DNA of 64,000 nucleotides from Notolepis coatsorum (Eukaryota; Chordata; Actinopteri; Aulopiformes; Paralepididae), in NCBI GenBank assembly GCA_963971535.1, contig OZ020589.1, positions 74,374,311-74,438,310 on the forward strand, read 5' to 3'. Within the stretch, counting starts at the first letter, position 1, and every line of letters begins with the position of its first letter. Positions 11,553-25,100 of the stretch are shown here, in pieces. The notes beneath the pieces are model-generated. The model did not search any database and was not told where the DNA came from. It saw only the letters and a list, made by a program, of their open reading frames with translations. Both the position numbers and the translations under genes were made by a program.

Positions 11553-14500
11553 ATGTCGTCTTTAGCTATTTTTTCATGGAACGTTAAAGGTCTTAACAAT
11601 TCCATTAAAAGGGCTAGCTGTCTTGATACTATATCAAGAAATCGAGTTGAAATTGCCATGTTACAAGAAACGCACTTGCTTGAAAGAGATATGCACAAAT
11701 TAGAAAATCAGCGTTAAAAAGTGGCTTCTTCTGCTTCAGCTTTGAATAAAACCAAAGGGGTTGCTATAATCATTGATAAAAAATGCAAAATTACCATCAT
11801 AGGCAAAGGCAGTGATCAAGAAGGAAGAATAGCTTTTCTAAAATGTATTCATAATGGTAAAAGAATTGCGTTTATTAATGTCTATGCACCCAACTGTTAT
11901 GAACCAGACTTTTTTCAATCATTGAATAAAATCCTAATGGAACTAGCTGATTTCCAGTTGATTATTGGGTCAGATATGAATTCTGTTTTGGATCATACCT
12001 GGGATCAATCAAAAGCAGTTAATCATAATGCTCGCTCGACAAACGCTTTAAAGCACTTGCTATCTGACTTTAATCGTATTGATATTTGGCGGGTTCATAA
12101 TTCAGGCAACAGGGAGTATACCTTTTTCTCTAATAGACATCTATCATTTTCCCGTATTGATTTAGTTTTAATATCAGCATCCTTATTTTCAGACGTAAAT
12201 TTTTTTTAAATCCGACCTATGAGTTTATCAGATCACCATGCCTATTTCTGTCAATTTCAATTCAGCCAGGCTAAGAAAAAGGCCACAAGATGGCGCTTTA
12301 ACTGCTCTTTATTGGATAATCCAGAATTCTGTGAGCAATTTCAGTCTGAGCTAGCCCAATTTTTAATGATTAATAATAACTCCGTGGATGATTTCAGGAT
12401 ACTTTGGGACGCTACTAAAGGCTTTGTCAGAAATAATGCTATTACTTTCTCTTCAAGTCTTAATAAATCTCAGCTAAAACGAATATCGGAATTAGAAACC
12501 ATGCTGTCTACCTTGGACCTATCACAAGAGGCATTACTCTCAGCAGACTGCCGCTACACTAGCCAATGTTAAGAGTGAACTAAACGATCTTATCAGGAAA
12601 AGAGCCGAATCCTCCATCCATAAAGGTAGAGTAAATCAATACTTTCATGGTAGTCGACCGAGTCAAATACTGGCCAACAAACTCTTTCTCTTGTAGGAAA
12701 TATTACTACTGTTACATCAGAAAATGGTGAGCTGCTTACAGATCCAAAATTAATCAATACAAGATTTGCTAAATTTTATAATGATTTATATACTACAGAA
12801 GGCGAGCGTTCCTCTGAAGAGATTGAATCTTTTTTAAGTGGCCTTAACCTCTCTGTTTTGTCATCAGTTGAATCAAGTTTAATTGGTGCTCCTATATCAT
12901 TACAAGAACTCAAAACATCTCTGGAAACTATGAATAAAGGCAAGTCTCCAGGGTGGGATGGCATTCCCCCTGAATTTTATTTGCGGTTCTGGGACGTCTT
13001 AGGCCCACTACTACTTGAAATGATTAATATATCCATATCTAAAGGCTCCTTAGGGAGAGATGTGAATATGTCCCTAATCTCTCTTTTATTAAAAAAAGGT
13101 AAAGATCCAAACCAGTGTTCTAATTGGCACCCTATTTCTTTAATTAATACAGATGCCAAACTATTTTCTAAAGTATTATCTTGCCATCATGAAAAGTTTT
13201 TACCTAAACTGATTCACCCAGATCAAAGTGGTTTTGTTAAAAAAATACTTTCGTCTGATAATTTGCGACGTCTCCTTCACATTGTCAACTCCGCCTCTCA
13301 TGCTAAAGTGTCGTCAGCTGTTCTCTCTGTTGACGCAGAGAAGGCCTTTGACCGTCTGGAGTGGACCTATCTTTGGGCTGTACTGAAACATATGGGACTA
13401 GGTAAATTTTTTATAAATATGGTAAAAATAATATTTTTTAATCCATCAGCCAGTGTTATAACCGGAAATATTAGTTCTCCTCCTTTCAAAATCACTCGTG
13501 GAAGTAGGCAAGGGGATCCGATCTCTGCAAGCTTGTTTATTTTATCCCTTGAACCTTTGGCCCAAGCTATTCGGCAATCAGAAAACATTAAGCCAATCTC
13601 TGTAAATTCTACTGATCATCATATTTCGCTCTATGCGGATGACATCTTGTTATATATGGAGAATGTATCTCAGTCTCTCTCAAGCCTCCTGAAATTTTTT
13701 GAAAAATTCAGTTCAATTTCAAGTTATAAAATAAACTGGACCAAATCAGCACTAATGTACCTAAGAACCACTCCTAACTCTGTGCTTGACCATGAGATCC
13801 CAGTTGTAACCCAATTTAAATATCTTGGTATTGATATATTTCCTTCAATTTAAAAAATTGTGTCTGTAAACTACAATAGAACCATTAGGTCAATCATAGA
13901 CGATCTCAATCGATGGTGTAATATACCTGTCTCCCTTTCTGGAAGAGTCTCTATTATCAAAATGAACATATTACCTCGAGTAAACTTCTGTAGTTCCATG
14001 ATTCCTATTGCCCCACCTGTTGCTCATTGGGAAAATGTACATAGAGCAGTCTCAAAATGTATATGGCGAGGCAAGCGAGCTTGGGTTAAACTTACTACCT
14101 TACAAAATGAGCGGCAATCTGGTGGTTTAACTGTGCCAAATTTTAAGTTATATTTTCAAGCGTTATCATTTCGTCCTCTGTTGAGTTGGTTTAATTTAAA
14201 TTCTAAGGCCCCCTGGCTTAATATTGAAAAACATATTGTGGCGCCAATTCGTTTACAATACATTGTCTTGACAGATATTTCACTAAAGCAGTGTAGATTA
14301 CGTTATGGTCCAATAATAGCGCATGCCATATCTTTATGGCGCAAATATGAAAAGTTACTTAAATGGGATACTAAGTGGCATGAACAGACTCCCTTATTCC
14401 ATAACCCTTTTTTGCTTAGCGGAGGCCGCAGTTTTGTAGCTCAATCATGGTCCAATTGTGGCATTCATGTACTTGCCGATGTTATGGAGGACAATGGTCT

Positions 14501-16263
14501 AAGATCATTCTCAGATCTGAAAGAGTCATATAACTTACCTGGCACCTCCTTTTTTTTATATTTACAGCTCCGTTCAGCTATGCGAGCCTATGGAGTTCCA
14601 TGGACCAAACCAACTACTCACCCTTTAATTACTTTCTCTAAAAAAAACTGCAGGTCTCTCCAAAGGACAAGTCTCTATAATTTATAAAGATCTATCACAA
14701 AGATGTACTTCGTTAATACCTGTTATCCAATCGTGGAGCACAGAATTGGGATTAGAACACCATCACTCTATCAATTGGACCAGAGTTTGGGGAAATATTA
14801 CTATGGCATCACGAAACCCAAATCATCAGCAGATTCATTTAAATTTTGTCCATAAAATATATTTAACCCCCCAGAAAGCTTATAGAATGAGACGTGCTAT
14901 TTCACCAAACTGTACACTTTGTTCTCTAAATACTACTGGTACTTTTACACATATGATGTGGGAATGCCCCACAGTCAAAAGTTTCTGGGAACAGATAACT
15001 AATTATCTATCTAAAGTATTACAAAAACATATTCCCTGTTGTCCCAAATTACTTCTCCTTAATGATGATGATTCTTTAGCTTTAAGTATTGTTCAGAGAC
15101 GATTTTGGCTGGCAGGAAGTACTGCTGCAAAAAAAAAATTGGCGCTGCGATGGCAAGCTCCACATTCTCTGCCCTTTAATCACTGGAAATAGTTATTAGC
15201 TGATGTTGTAACAATGGAGCTTTCTACAGCTAGATTAACACTTTAACTGCCGGAAACGCCGGAACTCGTCATTCCCCGCCATGCTCAAGTTGCTGCGGAC
15301 GCCGGAACTCGTCTTTGATATCAATATTTCAAAAATCTGTGATCGGAATCATATTTTCCATCCGGAGCCCTTGACACACAGTTCTGATCTCCTCTCAATC
15401 CTCTAGCGGTTCAAGAGCGCCATCTGGTGGCCGATCGGCAGATCGAAACCGGATGTCAACCTTTAACCCGGTAGGACTCACTCCATATGGGGTCCGGGCA
15501 CTCGCTAATGCTAGAGAGACTCCGTCTTCACACAGTGAACATCGATCGGTGGAAATAACTCGAAAAAACAACATGATTTGGACGTATATACTATTATACA
15601 ACCTGGAAATAGATCGGGTATTTCGACATCCCATAATGGAAAACTGTCTACTCCACGCTGATCGCCCAACGGCCCGAGGAGACTGGGGTGAGTTTTAGCA
15701 TGTAGTATTACCGTGTTCGATATAAACTGCTATGATGAACATATGACCCACATTAGATGAATGGTATAACGTTGCCCACGGAATTATAAACGCCCCCTCG
15801 CCCATCCGGTCAACATCAGATGACGTGTAGTAAATTCTAGAAGTACGTCCAATGGAAATTTTTGATCTCGCACAGATTCCTACCAAACTGTATTTCATCA
15901 TCAATATAATGCATTTGGGGCTATAAATCACGTTCTGGAGAAAGCTGCAGAAAGAGATGAAAACATACTTATACTTTAGACCATATTTTAGTATGAATAT
16001 GTGAATGAAAAAGTTTAACGTTGCTACACCATGAACAATACATATAGGACCTTGAATGGGCCCTAATAATGGCAATCTAGCAATAGAATTTAAAAAGTTA
16101 TAGCCCTGCAAAGAAGGGGAACTTCTCCATGTTAAATAGAGCTGGCAAGGGATGGTATATCATGAATTTAACCTCGGCAGTTAAAGTGTTAAATGGTGCA
16201 AGCTATCAAACAATAGATAGCTGGAACCATATTCTCTATCAAGTTAGGACCTTTACTATATAG
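11553..16263 (+). pseudogene. L1/Tx1-like ORF2 pseudogene (endonuclease-reverse transcriptase)
   Basis: From the ATG at 11553 the sequence reads as an apurinic-type endonuclease (MSSLAIFSWNVKGLNN, LQETHL, VYAPNCYE, SDMNSVLD, SDHHAYF). Reverse transcriptase follows (GKSPGWDGIPPEFY, HPDQSGFV, SVDAEKAFDRLEW, RGSRQGDPIS, catalytic box YADD) and then the C-terminal zinc-knuckle region (CTLCSLNTTGTFTHMMWEC). It is dead. An in-frame stop follows codon 54 (about 11715). Further stops lie near 12207, 13851 and 14685, and frame changes lie between 12572 and 12858 and near 14690-14745. A piggyBac-like insertion interrupts the last codons; the reading resumes after it and stops at 16261-16263. The long uninterrupted piece is 12858-13853. 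Confidence 0.88.
15239..16188. mobile_element. Non-autonomous piggyBac-like element
   Basis: Perfect 14-bp inverted ends, CACTTTAACTGCCG and CGGCAGTTAAAGTG, are each flanked by TTAA (15235-15238 and 16189-16192), the target duplicated by piggyBac transposons. The 950-bp body has no convincing transposase; the short open frames are not protein-like. The left end carries two copies of CGCCGGAACTCGTC. The element splits the last codons of the L1-like ORF2, whose reading continues cleanly on both sides, so it arrived after that LINE. Confidence 0.88.
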
Positions 16264-16413
16264 CTAGCAGGACATAACTAATTATATCTGTATAATTCCA
16301 TTTATTTTTAAATTTTTTGGTCTTTGTTGAAATCTTTGTTGAAATCTTTGTTGAAATCTTTGTTCAATTGTTTTTCTTCTCAGGCCTATGATGGGGTGGG
16401 TTGGGGGGGGGTA

Positions 16414-16628
<215 letters not shown>

Positions 16629-17001
16629 TTATTTTGTCAATGGTGGTTGGTGCAGGGGTTAGGTAGGATTTTTTATTTTAAATGAGGCAAGGGGCAAGCC
16701 AATGCGTGTAATTGGCAAATAATTTAAATTTATGTTTTATGTGCATTGTATGCCTGTATGCCTGTGCCTTTTCTTCCAAAAAATGAAATAAAAATATATA
16801 TATAAAAAAAGGAAAGTTGATTGAATAAAAAAAAATAGATGTAAAAAAGACTACTTAAAACAGTGTGGAATACGCAAACTAAGTATTCGTATTACTTTTA
16901 GTTGCTTTTGCATTACATTGCTTACCAAAATCCATAGAATATGCAGTTTAATAATATATAAAAACAGAGATCCGATTACATATACTGATTATACTCCAAT
17001 G

Positions 17002-17825
17002 TTCGATTTGACCCCCACCTGACCTTCAACACCCACATAAAACACCTCTGCAAGACCTCATTCTATCACCTAAAAAACATATCAAAACTCCGTCCCATTC
17101 TAACCCTGTCAGATGCAGAGAAGCTTGTCCATGCCTTTATCTCCTCAAGACTGGACTACTGTAACGGACTCTTCATCGGGATTCCTGGCAAGAGCATCCA
17201 AAAGCTGCAATACATCCAGAACAGCGCTGCCAGGATCCTGATGAGAGTCCGTAAACACGATCACATAACCCCCATCCTTCACTCACTACACTGGCTCCCC
17301 GTCTCATCCCGGATCAACTACAAAATCCTTACGATTACCCATAACTGCATAAACGGACACGCACCCCTCTACCTTCAGGAACTCATCACTCCACAATCCT
17401 TCACCCGCACCCTCAGATCCGCAGGTAGCCTGCTCCTTCAGGTCCCCAATACCCGGCTCTGCACCATGGGTGACCGAGCCTTCTGCACGGCTGCACCACG
17501 CCTGTGGAACAGCCTCCCCATCCAGCTGAGGGCACCACAGAGCCTGGACTCTTTTAAAGCAGGCCTGAAAACCTATCTGTTTAAAAAGGCCTTTGACTGT
17601 TAGCTTTTTATTTAAATTTTATTGCGCTTTGTTTTTAAATTGTCTGTTTATACTATGTTTTTAATTAACTATGTTCTATTTTTATTCTGTATTTTATTTT
17701 ATTTGTTTTACTAATAACTATTTTATTCTATTTTTTTTTTAACTGTTTTAACCATGTTAGCACTTTGGGATCCCAGCGAACAAAAAGTGCATTACAAATC
17801 CAATCTATTATTATTATTATTATGT
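17002..17825 (+). mobile_element. L2-like LINE 3' end, 5'-truncated
   Basis: The plus strand is open from about 17002 to a stop at 17601-17603. It reads as the L2 reverse-transcriptase tail: HAFISSRLDYCNGLF, QKLQYIQNSAARILM, HSLHWLPV, PRLWNSLP, FKAGLKTYLFKKAF. The catalytic domains are missing because the copy starts after them. The 3' UTR ends in a short ATT tract near 17825. It belongs to a different L2 lineage from the copy at 1066-3012, judging by amino-acid differences. The surviving 200 codons have no break. Confidence 0.85.
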
Positions 17826-18055
17826 TACAGTTTGGGTAGGTGTGTTGGACCCAGGTGCAGTACATTTACATTTACTTTTACATTTAGTCATTTAGCTGAC
17901 GCTTTTATCCAAATCGACTTACAAGTTCTGTATGACAGGTCATCAGGAAGGATACAACTCTATCAGCTGAGTAACAATATTCATCAAAGTGTTGCATGTT
18001 ACAGTTAGGTTAGTTTATTAGGACAAGTGCATGACAGTAAGGTTAGTTAGGGTTA

Positions 18056-18057
<2 letters not shown>

Positions 18058-18118
<61 letters not shown>
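18058..18118. repeat. (TA)n microsatellite
   Basis: Sixty bases of TA dinucleotide at the junction of the reverse-transcriptase tail and the 3' UTR of the minus-strand L2 LINE. The translated YIYIYI run is an artefact of the repeat. Confidence 0.95.
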
Positions 18119-18121
<3 letters not shown>

Positions 18122-20990
18122 GACGGCAAAAGATTGGACGGGATTCGGCTGTCCTAACTGGGGTGGGTAGTTCATTCCACCATTGTGGGGCAAGGACTGA
18201 GAATAGGCGGCTTCTCTTTGATGACCCTCCCGGAGCTTGGATAGGAGTAGGTATAAGGCGGCCAGAAGATGCAGAGCGTAGGGGTCTTGAGGGTGTGTAG
18301 TTAGAGACCATTGACCGGAGGTAGGCGGGAGCGGTTCCCTTTGCCGCACGGTATGCTAGGTCGAGGGCCTTGAAGCGGATACGTGCAGCAATGGGGAGCC
18401 AGTGCAGGTCCCTAAGAAGTGGGGTGACATGGGCCGACTTCGGTAGGTTTGAGATCAGGCAGGCCGCTGCGTTCTGAATGAGTTGAAGAGGCTTGGTGGC
18501 AGTGGCCGGGAGGCCAGCTAGCAGTGCGTTGCAGTAGTCGAGGCGGGAGATGACTGTTGATTGGACGAGGAGTTGGGTGGCTTCTTTTATCAGGAAGGGG
18601 TGGATCCTTCTGACGTTGCTCAGGAGGAATCGGCAGGTTCTGGTTGTCGCTGCGATGTGAGCAGAGAAGTTCAACTGGTCGTCGAGGACAACACCAAGGT
18701 TCTTGGCGGTCGGGGACGCGGTCACAGCTGCATTCTCGACTGTGATGGAGTGGTCGGTCAGGGGGGAGGATTTGGCCGGCAGGTGGAGCAATTCTGTTTT
18801 GCTTAGGTTCAGTTTGAGGTGGTTGGTCGTCATCCAGGCGGAGATGTCGGACAGACAGGCCGAGATCCGCTCAGAGACGTGGATATCTGAGGGAGGGAAG
18901 GAGAGGAAGAGTTGAGTATCATCGGCATAACAATGATATGAGAAGCCATGAGACGTGATAATGTTACCCAGTGATTTAGTGTAGAGGGAGAAGAGAAGGG
19001 GTCCTAGGACCGAGCCCTGGGGGACACCCGTCCGCAGGGGGCGGGTGGCCGACAGAGTCCCTCTCCATGACACTTGGTAGGAGCGGTCATTGAGGTATGA
19101 TGTCAGCCATGTCAGCGCAGATCCAGCCACTCCCATTCCTGCGAGGGCCGCGAGGAGGATCTGATAGTTGACTGTGTCGAAGGCTGCAGATAGATCTAGG
19201 AGAATCAGGACAGAGGAGAGGCCTTTCGCTTTTGCTAAGTGAAGTGCCTCTGTGACCGCAATGAGGGCCGTTTCTGTGGAGTGGCCAGTCCGGAAGCCAG
19301 ACTGATTAGGGTCTAGGAGGTCATTCTGTAAGAGATAAGCAGTAAGTTGGTTGGATACAGCACGTTCAAGTGTTTTAGAAAGGAAGGAGAGAAGAGAGAC
19401 AGGATGATAGTTGCCTATGACGGTGGGGTTCAGGGTTGGTTTTTTTATGAGGGGCGTGACTCTGGCTTGTTTTAGGAAGGTGGGGACCACCCCCGAGTTG
19501 AGTGAGGAGTTGATGGTTGCAGTTAGGAATGGGAGGATGTCCGGTGCTATGGTCTGGAGGAGTGGGGAGGGTAGCCGGTCCAGCTGGCATGTAGTCGGAC
19601 GGTTCGACATTACCAGTGTCAGGGTCTCGGCTTCTGTAATGGGAGAGAAAGATGACAGAGTGAAGGATGAGGTTCTCGATTCAGTGTTTGGAATGGGTGG
19701 GGGTTGGGAGAAGGAGCTGCGGATGTTCTCCACTTTTTCCTCAAAGAAGATCGCAAAGTCTTCGGCAGAAAAAGATGAGGGAGGAGGGGGTGGGGGGGGG
19801 GGGGGGGGGTGAGGAGGGAGGACATGGTAGCATGCAGTTTGCGAGGATTCTTGGCAGAGGCCTCGATCCTATGGTGAAAGAAAGAAGCTTTGGCATTCGT
19901 AATGGTTTTGGAGAATGTTAACAAGAGGTTGTGATATGTGTCAATGTCAGCAGTGAGGCGTGACTTTCTATACTTCCTCTCAGCCGCTCTCAGGACCTGT
20001 CTTTGTTCTCTCACTGCATCCGTCAGCCATGGACTGGGTGGGGAACGGTGGGCAGGTTTCTCAACGAGGGGTCAGAGCTTGTCGAAGGAGGTTGCAAGGG
20101 CTGAGAGGAGGGTGGAGGTTGCCATCTCTGTAGGGAGAGCAGAGAAGGTGTCACTCAAAGGTAGAGCGGATATTATGTCAGAGGAGAGGGTGGAGGGGGA
20201 TAGGGAGGGCAGGTTGTGTCTGAGTGAGACGGTTTGAGTTGGGATGAAGACCTTCCGGTTAAGCATGAGAGTTAGTGAGAAGGATATGAAGGAATGGTCA
20301 GATACATGTAGGGGAGTTACCGTGGTGTTAATGATGCTGGAGTTACGGGAAAATATGAGATCCAAAGAGTTGCCTGCTTTGTGGGTGGGAGGCATGGCAG
20401 TGGGAGTCAGGTCAAATTGTTGTAGGAGGGAGACCACTGGGACCGACTGAGATGAGTCAGGCAGGTTGAAGTCGTCCAATAGAAGGAGAGGGGCACCATC
20501 TTCCGGTAAGGAGCTTAGAAGCATGTCCAGCTCATCTGCGAAGTGATCGAGGGGACCTGGAGGGCGATAGAGTGTAACAATGGTGAGATTGAAAGGATTA
20601 GAGACAGATACTGCATGATATTCGAGGGAGGAGAGTGACAGTTCTGGGAGTGGTGTTACGTTTGTAGCCCATGAAGGAGATGTCATGAGGCCAGTGCCTC
20701 CACCCAGTCTGGAGGGTCGAGGTGTGTGAGTGAAGTTATAGTTTGTAGATAATGCTGCAGGTGTTGATGAGTTATTGGGAGTTATCCAGGTCTCAGTTAG
20801 AGACAGGAGCTGCAGATTTTGACTATGAGCGTAGGCAGTAATGAAGTCAGCTTTCTTGACTGCTGATTGACAATTCCATAAGCCTCCACGTACTGTGACA
20901 GGTGTATTAGTGGCTGTAGGAGGGTAGGAGAGATTAGCCGGGTTGCTAGCAAACTGGCGTGGATGGGTTGAATCTGTTCTGGAACTCCTC
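18118..20990 (-). pseudogene. L2-like LINE endonuclease-reverse transcriptase (broken)
   Basis: The endonuclease (about 20990-20072) shows LWNCQSAVKKADF, LSLTETWIT, VTLYRPPG, LLDDFNLPD and VSDHSFISF. The reverse transcriptase (19733-18118) shows [36 protein letters not shown], the catalytic box YADD, SRLDYCNALLAGLP and LHWLPIAARIRFKALDL. Two breaks are visible: a stop at about 20072 right after SFDKL, with the same frame continuing beyond it, and a frame change at the poly-G run near 19793-19809. The C-terminus is lost in the (TA)n tract. Otherwise all domains are present, so it decayed recently compared with the other L2 copies here. Confidence 0.88.
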
Positions 20991-21140
20991 TCTTTGTCCC
21001 TCTTCGTTTCTCAACGCTTCGCTAACGCTATGCCAGCAAGCCTTTAAATCTCATTCACTAATTAGTTCTGTCTAACACCTGGCCTTTAATGGGTCACTTA
21101 ACAACAAAAACAAAATGGCCGCTTTAAACACGCCCCTTAA

Positions 21141-21418
21141 TCAAGTCAGCTGATCAGTCAGCAGTCAAGTCTCAGTTTTAAAGATTTTACTAAATGACTT
21201 AAAATGTCTTACCCTGATGTAGTATAATGTCTCTCAGTGAATGTGGTGTCCTTCCACAACAGCTTGTCAGTACAGAGTGATTCCAGGAGGGCTGAGGTTC
21301 TGCTTTTAAGCAGGGACAGGGCTCTGAGATCACACTCAGGCCCTTGTTACACACACTGTTTTTGTACTCGTTTGAATACGTTTTTGAATACGTTTGCTGT
21401 CCCTATTAGATAGAAATG
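21141..21418. other. Unassigned stretch between L2 LINE and SINE
   Basis: No gene or named repeat is recognised. It contains two near-identical words GAATACGTTT (21373-21401 region). It may be the rest of the L2 5' UTR or older flanking DNA. Confidence 0.3.
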
Positions 21419-21426
21419 ACGTTTTG

Positions 21427-21924
21427 ACGGCGGTTAGGTGGTCGAGCGGAGATTGCGTTCGTCACCAGCCCCGGAGCTGTGAGCTTGGTTCGCCTGTTCG
21501 AATCCAGCTCACAGCTCCGGGGTTGTCACCAGCTTGGCTGGCCGTCTGCACTGATACAATTGGCTGTATCAGAGGGTGGGAGAAGCTGGCGGGGTGGGTC
21601 CGGGTCGTTGTAAACAGCGACTCCTACAGTTCGGTCGGGGCGCCTGCTAAGCGCGGATTGGACGTGAGGGGGATAGTGTGGTCCTCCCACACGCTACGCC
21701 CTCTCAATGAGAATCCGCGCTGCCAGGTGAAAAGAAGCGGTGATTGGCTGGACGTGTGTCGGAGGAAGCACGTGGTAGCCTCCACTCTCCCAAATGATCT
21801 GACTGTGGGGGGTAAAGCGCAGCGACCAGGAAGGGACTGGGAATTGGCATACGACTAACATTGGGATGGGAGAAAATCGGAGGAAAATGGAGGGAAAAAA
21901 AAAAAAAAAAAAAAAAAAAAAATT
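21427..21924 (+). mobile_element. tRNA-headed SINE, copy 1
   Basis: A tRNA-like head (GGCGGTTAGGTGGTCGAGCGG, B-box-like GTTCGAATCC near 21497) is followed by the body shared with copies at 47747-48219 and 62200-62516 (CCAGCTTGGCTGGCCGTC, GCGACTCCTACAGTTCGGTCGGGGCGCC) and a 30-base poly(A) tail. The target ACGTTTTG is duplicated (21419-21426 and 21925-21932). Such SINEs are transcribed by RNA polymerase III and copied by a partner LINE. Unlike copy 2, the head contains a perfect 16-bp hairpin (21469-21484 with 21507-21522). Confidence 0.88.
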
Positions 21925-22127
21925 ACGTTTTGGCAGGAAAACGCGTCGCCCTGCGGGAACGCTGAAAAGGTGTTTTCCTCGCCAAAACTCGCCAACAGCG
22001 TGTCGTGTAATCTGCGCGGAGCCGGTGTTGCTCAACGCCCATGCGCAGTAGATACCATCTGCGTGCCCTTCCGGTGACAACAGAGCTGTCTCAAATAGCT
22101 GCAGCTACCATGTGTTGTCAAGTTATT

Positions 22128-25100
22128 ATTTTTTGTATTTTTTTTTGTATTTTTTTTTAAACAAACACATAAACAAACATGACAACACATGATTAGATAT
22201 ACAAGCATTGTAAAACAGTGTACATCAGTTAACTCACCGTTTGGATAAATGTCTTATACAAGATATACCCCTAATACCTGCTATCTATTCCCCTACACAC
22301 ATATGCTCTTGCTCGCACCCCCCGCCCTGGACCCCCCAATGGATAATCCATCCATTATCCTTCGCCCCTAACCAGACACTACCATTAAATGGTAGCTTTT
22401 ATTCTCTCCACCACTTCTAACCACATTGTCAATTTCGATTCATTGAGACCCAAAATTCTTGCTGTAGATATTTCTAGATAAATCACATCGAGATATGTAA
22501 GAATCCAGACCTTTCGGCAATTTTTTTCCGGTTGAAACCATTGTGATGCTATCAGTTTTTTAGCCACTGTAATACCAGATAAAACCAATCTCTTTTGCTG
22601 TATAGGTACTGCATATTCAAAAACATCATTCAGCAGTAATATAGAGGGGTGTACAGGTATATTCAGAATTAAGAGATTTGATAATTGCTGTCTCACTTCT
22701 TGCCAGAATATCTTAACTGGTGGGCAGTCCCAATACATGTGCATAAATGTCCCCTCGTCCCCATTTGTACATAAGGAGCATTTGGAGTCTTGTTTAAGAC
22801 CCATTCTGTTCAGTCTTATAGGAGTCAAGTATGTCCTATGAATATAGTTAAGATTGATTTGTTGATGGTCCGGGTTCCTTGATGCAAGTCGAACATTTGC
22901 CCAGGCTTCTTGCCAATCAAAATCTTTTTCTAGGTCTGGTATATCCCTCCACCAAACAGAGTCTAGGTGGAGGGTTTCATACGAAGCCGTTAGTAATTGA
23001 TGATAAAAGTCTGATATAAAACCTCTCGATGTCTCTCTTTCATAGAAAAATTTGTGGTATCTGTGGTGTGCAATTGGTATCCTTAATGGAACACTGTGAG
23101 TCTTAACATAACAATAATTGTGCGTAAAAAAGATATGTGGAACCGGTGAGATTAAATTTTTTTTCTATTTCATCATAGCTACAAATACCCTGTTTGTTGA
23201 AAACATCTCCTAATGTATGTATGCCTTGCTTTTCCCATCTAGGGAATCTTATAGGTCGTTTTCTAATCAGGAGTGCATTGTTATTGAATAAGGGAGTATG
23301 ATTATGCCATTTATGTGGATTAGAATTTTTTTTTGTGTTTCACGCCATATCCGGATCGCATGTGTAATTATTGGGCCAAATTTCAGTTTGCATTGCTTAA
23401 TTGATATTTTGGTGTATACTATGTCCTGCAGTCTCTGTGGTGCTACTATATTTACTTCTAAATTTCTCCAGGATACTGATGCTTGGGGTTCAAACCAGGT
23501 TGTCAGTGGTCTTAAAGTGTACGCCTTAAAATAGTGGAACAAATTTGGGATTGCCATCCCTCCGTCGGCTTTGTTTCTCTGTGCGGTGGATCTTTTTATA
23601 CATGGTGGTTTGTTATTCCAAATAAATTTATATGCGGAAGAGTGTAATTTTTTCCAGTAACCATCTGGAGGGGGTAACGGAAGCATTGAGCTGATGAAGT
23701 TGATTCTAGGTAAGACATCCATCTTAACTATTGAAACCCGTGCCTGTACTGAGTTTTTAAGTTTTGACCACCTGTCAAGGTCATATTTTATTTTATTTTG
23801 GATTTCTATGTAATTGTGTTTCACTGTTTGGCTTATGGTAGGGAATACTTCAACTCCCAAGCATCTAAAGTGTTTAACCATTGGTATTTCTTCTGGAAGA
23901 CTTCTATTCTTTGCAGGGGCGTTCAGTGGAAGGAAAGCCGACTTTGGCCAGTTTATTTTAAATCCCGATAGGTCGCCAAAGTCATTAATCAACTTGAGAA
24001 GATGAGGCATTGCGGTGTTAGGGTTTTGCATGAACAGTATTACGTCGTCCGCATATAGACAAATTTTGTGTTGTGTGCCCTTGATTACGATTGGTTCTAT
24101 GAGTTGGGATTGTCTTATATATTGTGCTAAAGGTTCTAGTGATAAATCGAATAGTCCGGGACTAAGAGGGCAACCCTGTCTAGAAGAGCGTGATACCGGA
24201 AATATTCCGGAGGTGATTATACCTGTTGTAATCATGGCCGATGGGTCTTTGTATAATACTTTAATCATATCAATGAATCCTTTTCCTAACCCCATCCTTT
24301 CTAATACTGCCCATAGATACGGCCATTCCAGCCTATCAAAAGCTTTCATTGCATCCAGGGACAGCATCGCCTTGGGTGTGGTGTCGTCCTTGCTGGCATC
24401 TAGTACGTATAGTAATCGTCTTATGTTGTCAGTGATCAAACGGTTTCTTATGAAGCCAGTTTGATCCGGATGAACTAAAGACGTCATATGCTTTTGAAGT
24501 CTGATGGCTAATACCTTAGAGAACAGTTTGATATCGGTTCCGAGGAGGCTTACGGGTCTATAACTACCGCACTCGGTGGGGTCTTTGTCTTTTTTAAGGA
24601 GGACTGTTATGAGTGCAATATTGTCGTTCTTATGAAAGTTCCCCTCCTTGACTGAGTATAAAATCATATTAAGTAATAAGGGTCCAATTATGTCCCAACA
24701 TGAGAGGTACATTTCTGGTGGGATACCGTCTCTTCCAGGAGCCCTACCACTTTGCATTTCGGATATGGCCTTCCTGAGTTCCTCTAGTGTGATTGGTGTT
24801 TCTAACTGTTTAGCATCATCCTCTGAAAGTTTGGGGAGGTTAATTTGATTAAGATATGTGTCCATTTTGTTTTGATCGAAGGTCGTTTCTGATTTATACA
24901 AGTTGGAGTAGAATTCTTTGAATGTCGTGTTTATTTCTTTGGTGTCTGTTACAAGTCCTTGTTGTGCTTTAATGGAGGTTATATCTGCAAATTTTGCGTT
25001 AACTCTTAATCGCGTAGCTAGTAGGTGACTTGGTTTGGAACCTTGAGAGTAATGCTGTTGTCTTGTGCTACGTATTTGTACTTCAGATTGTTGTCTGTAA

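Larger units (their letters stand above)
17861..21140 (-). mobile_element. L2-like LINE, nearly full length
   Basis: Read on the minus strand it runs from a 5' region near 21140, through endonuclease and reverse transcriptase, to a 3' end at 17861. The 3' end carries the tail common in teleost L2 elements (AAAGCGTCAGCTAAATGAC followed by TAAATG repeats). A (TA)n tract replaces the last codons (18058-18118). The 5' boundary is approximate: a 57-bp piece at 21083-21139 recurs at 34324-34380 and may belong to the 5' UTR. Confidence 0.85.

Noticed and set aside
15453-15698. 81-codon frame inside the piggyBac-like element as a transposase
   Set aside because: Far too short, with no DDD catalytic pattern or zinc-binding cysteines.
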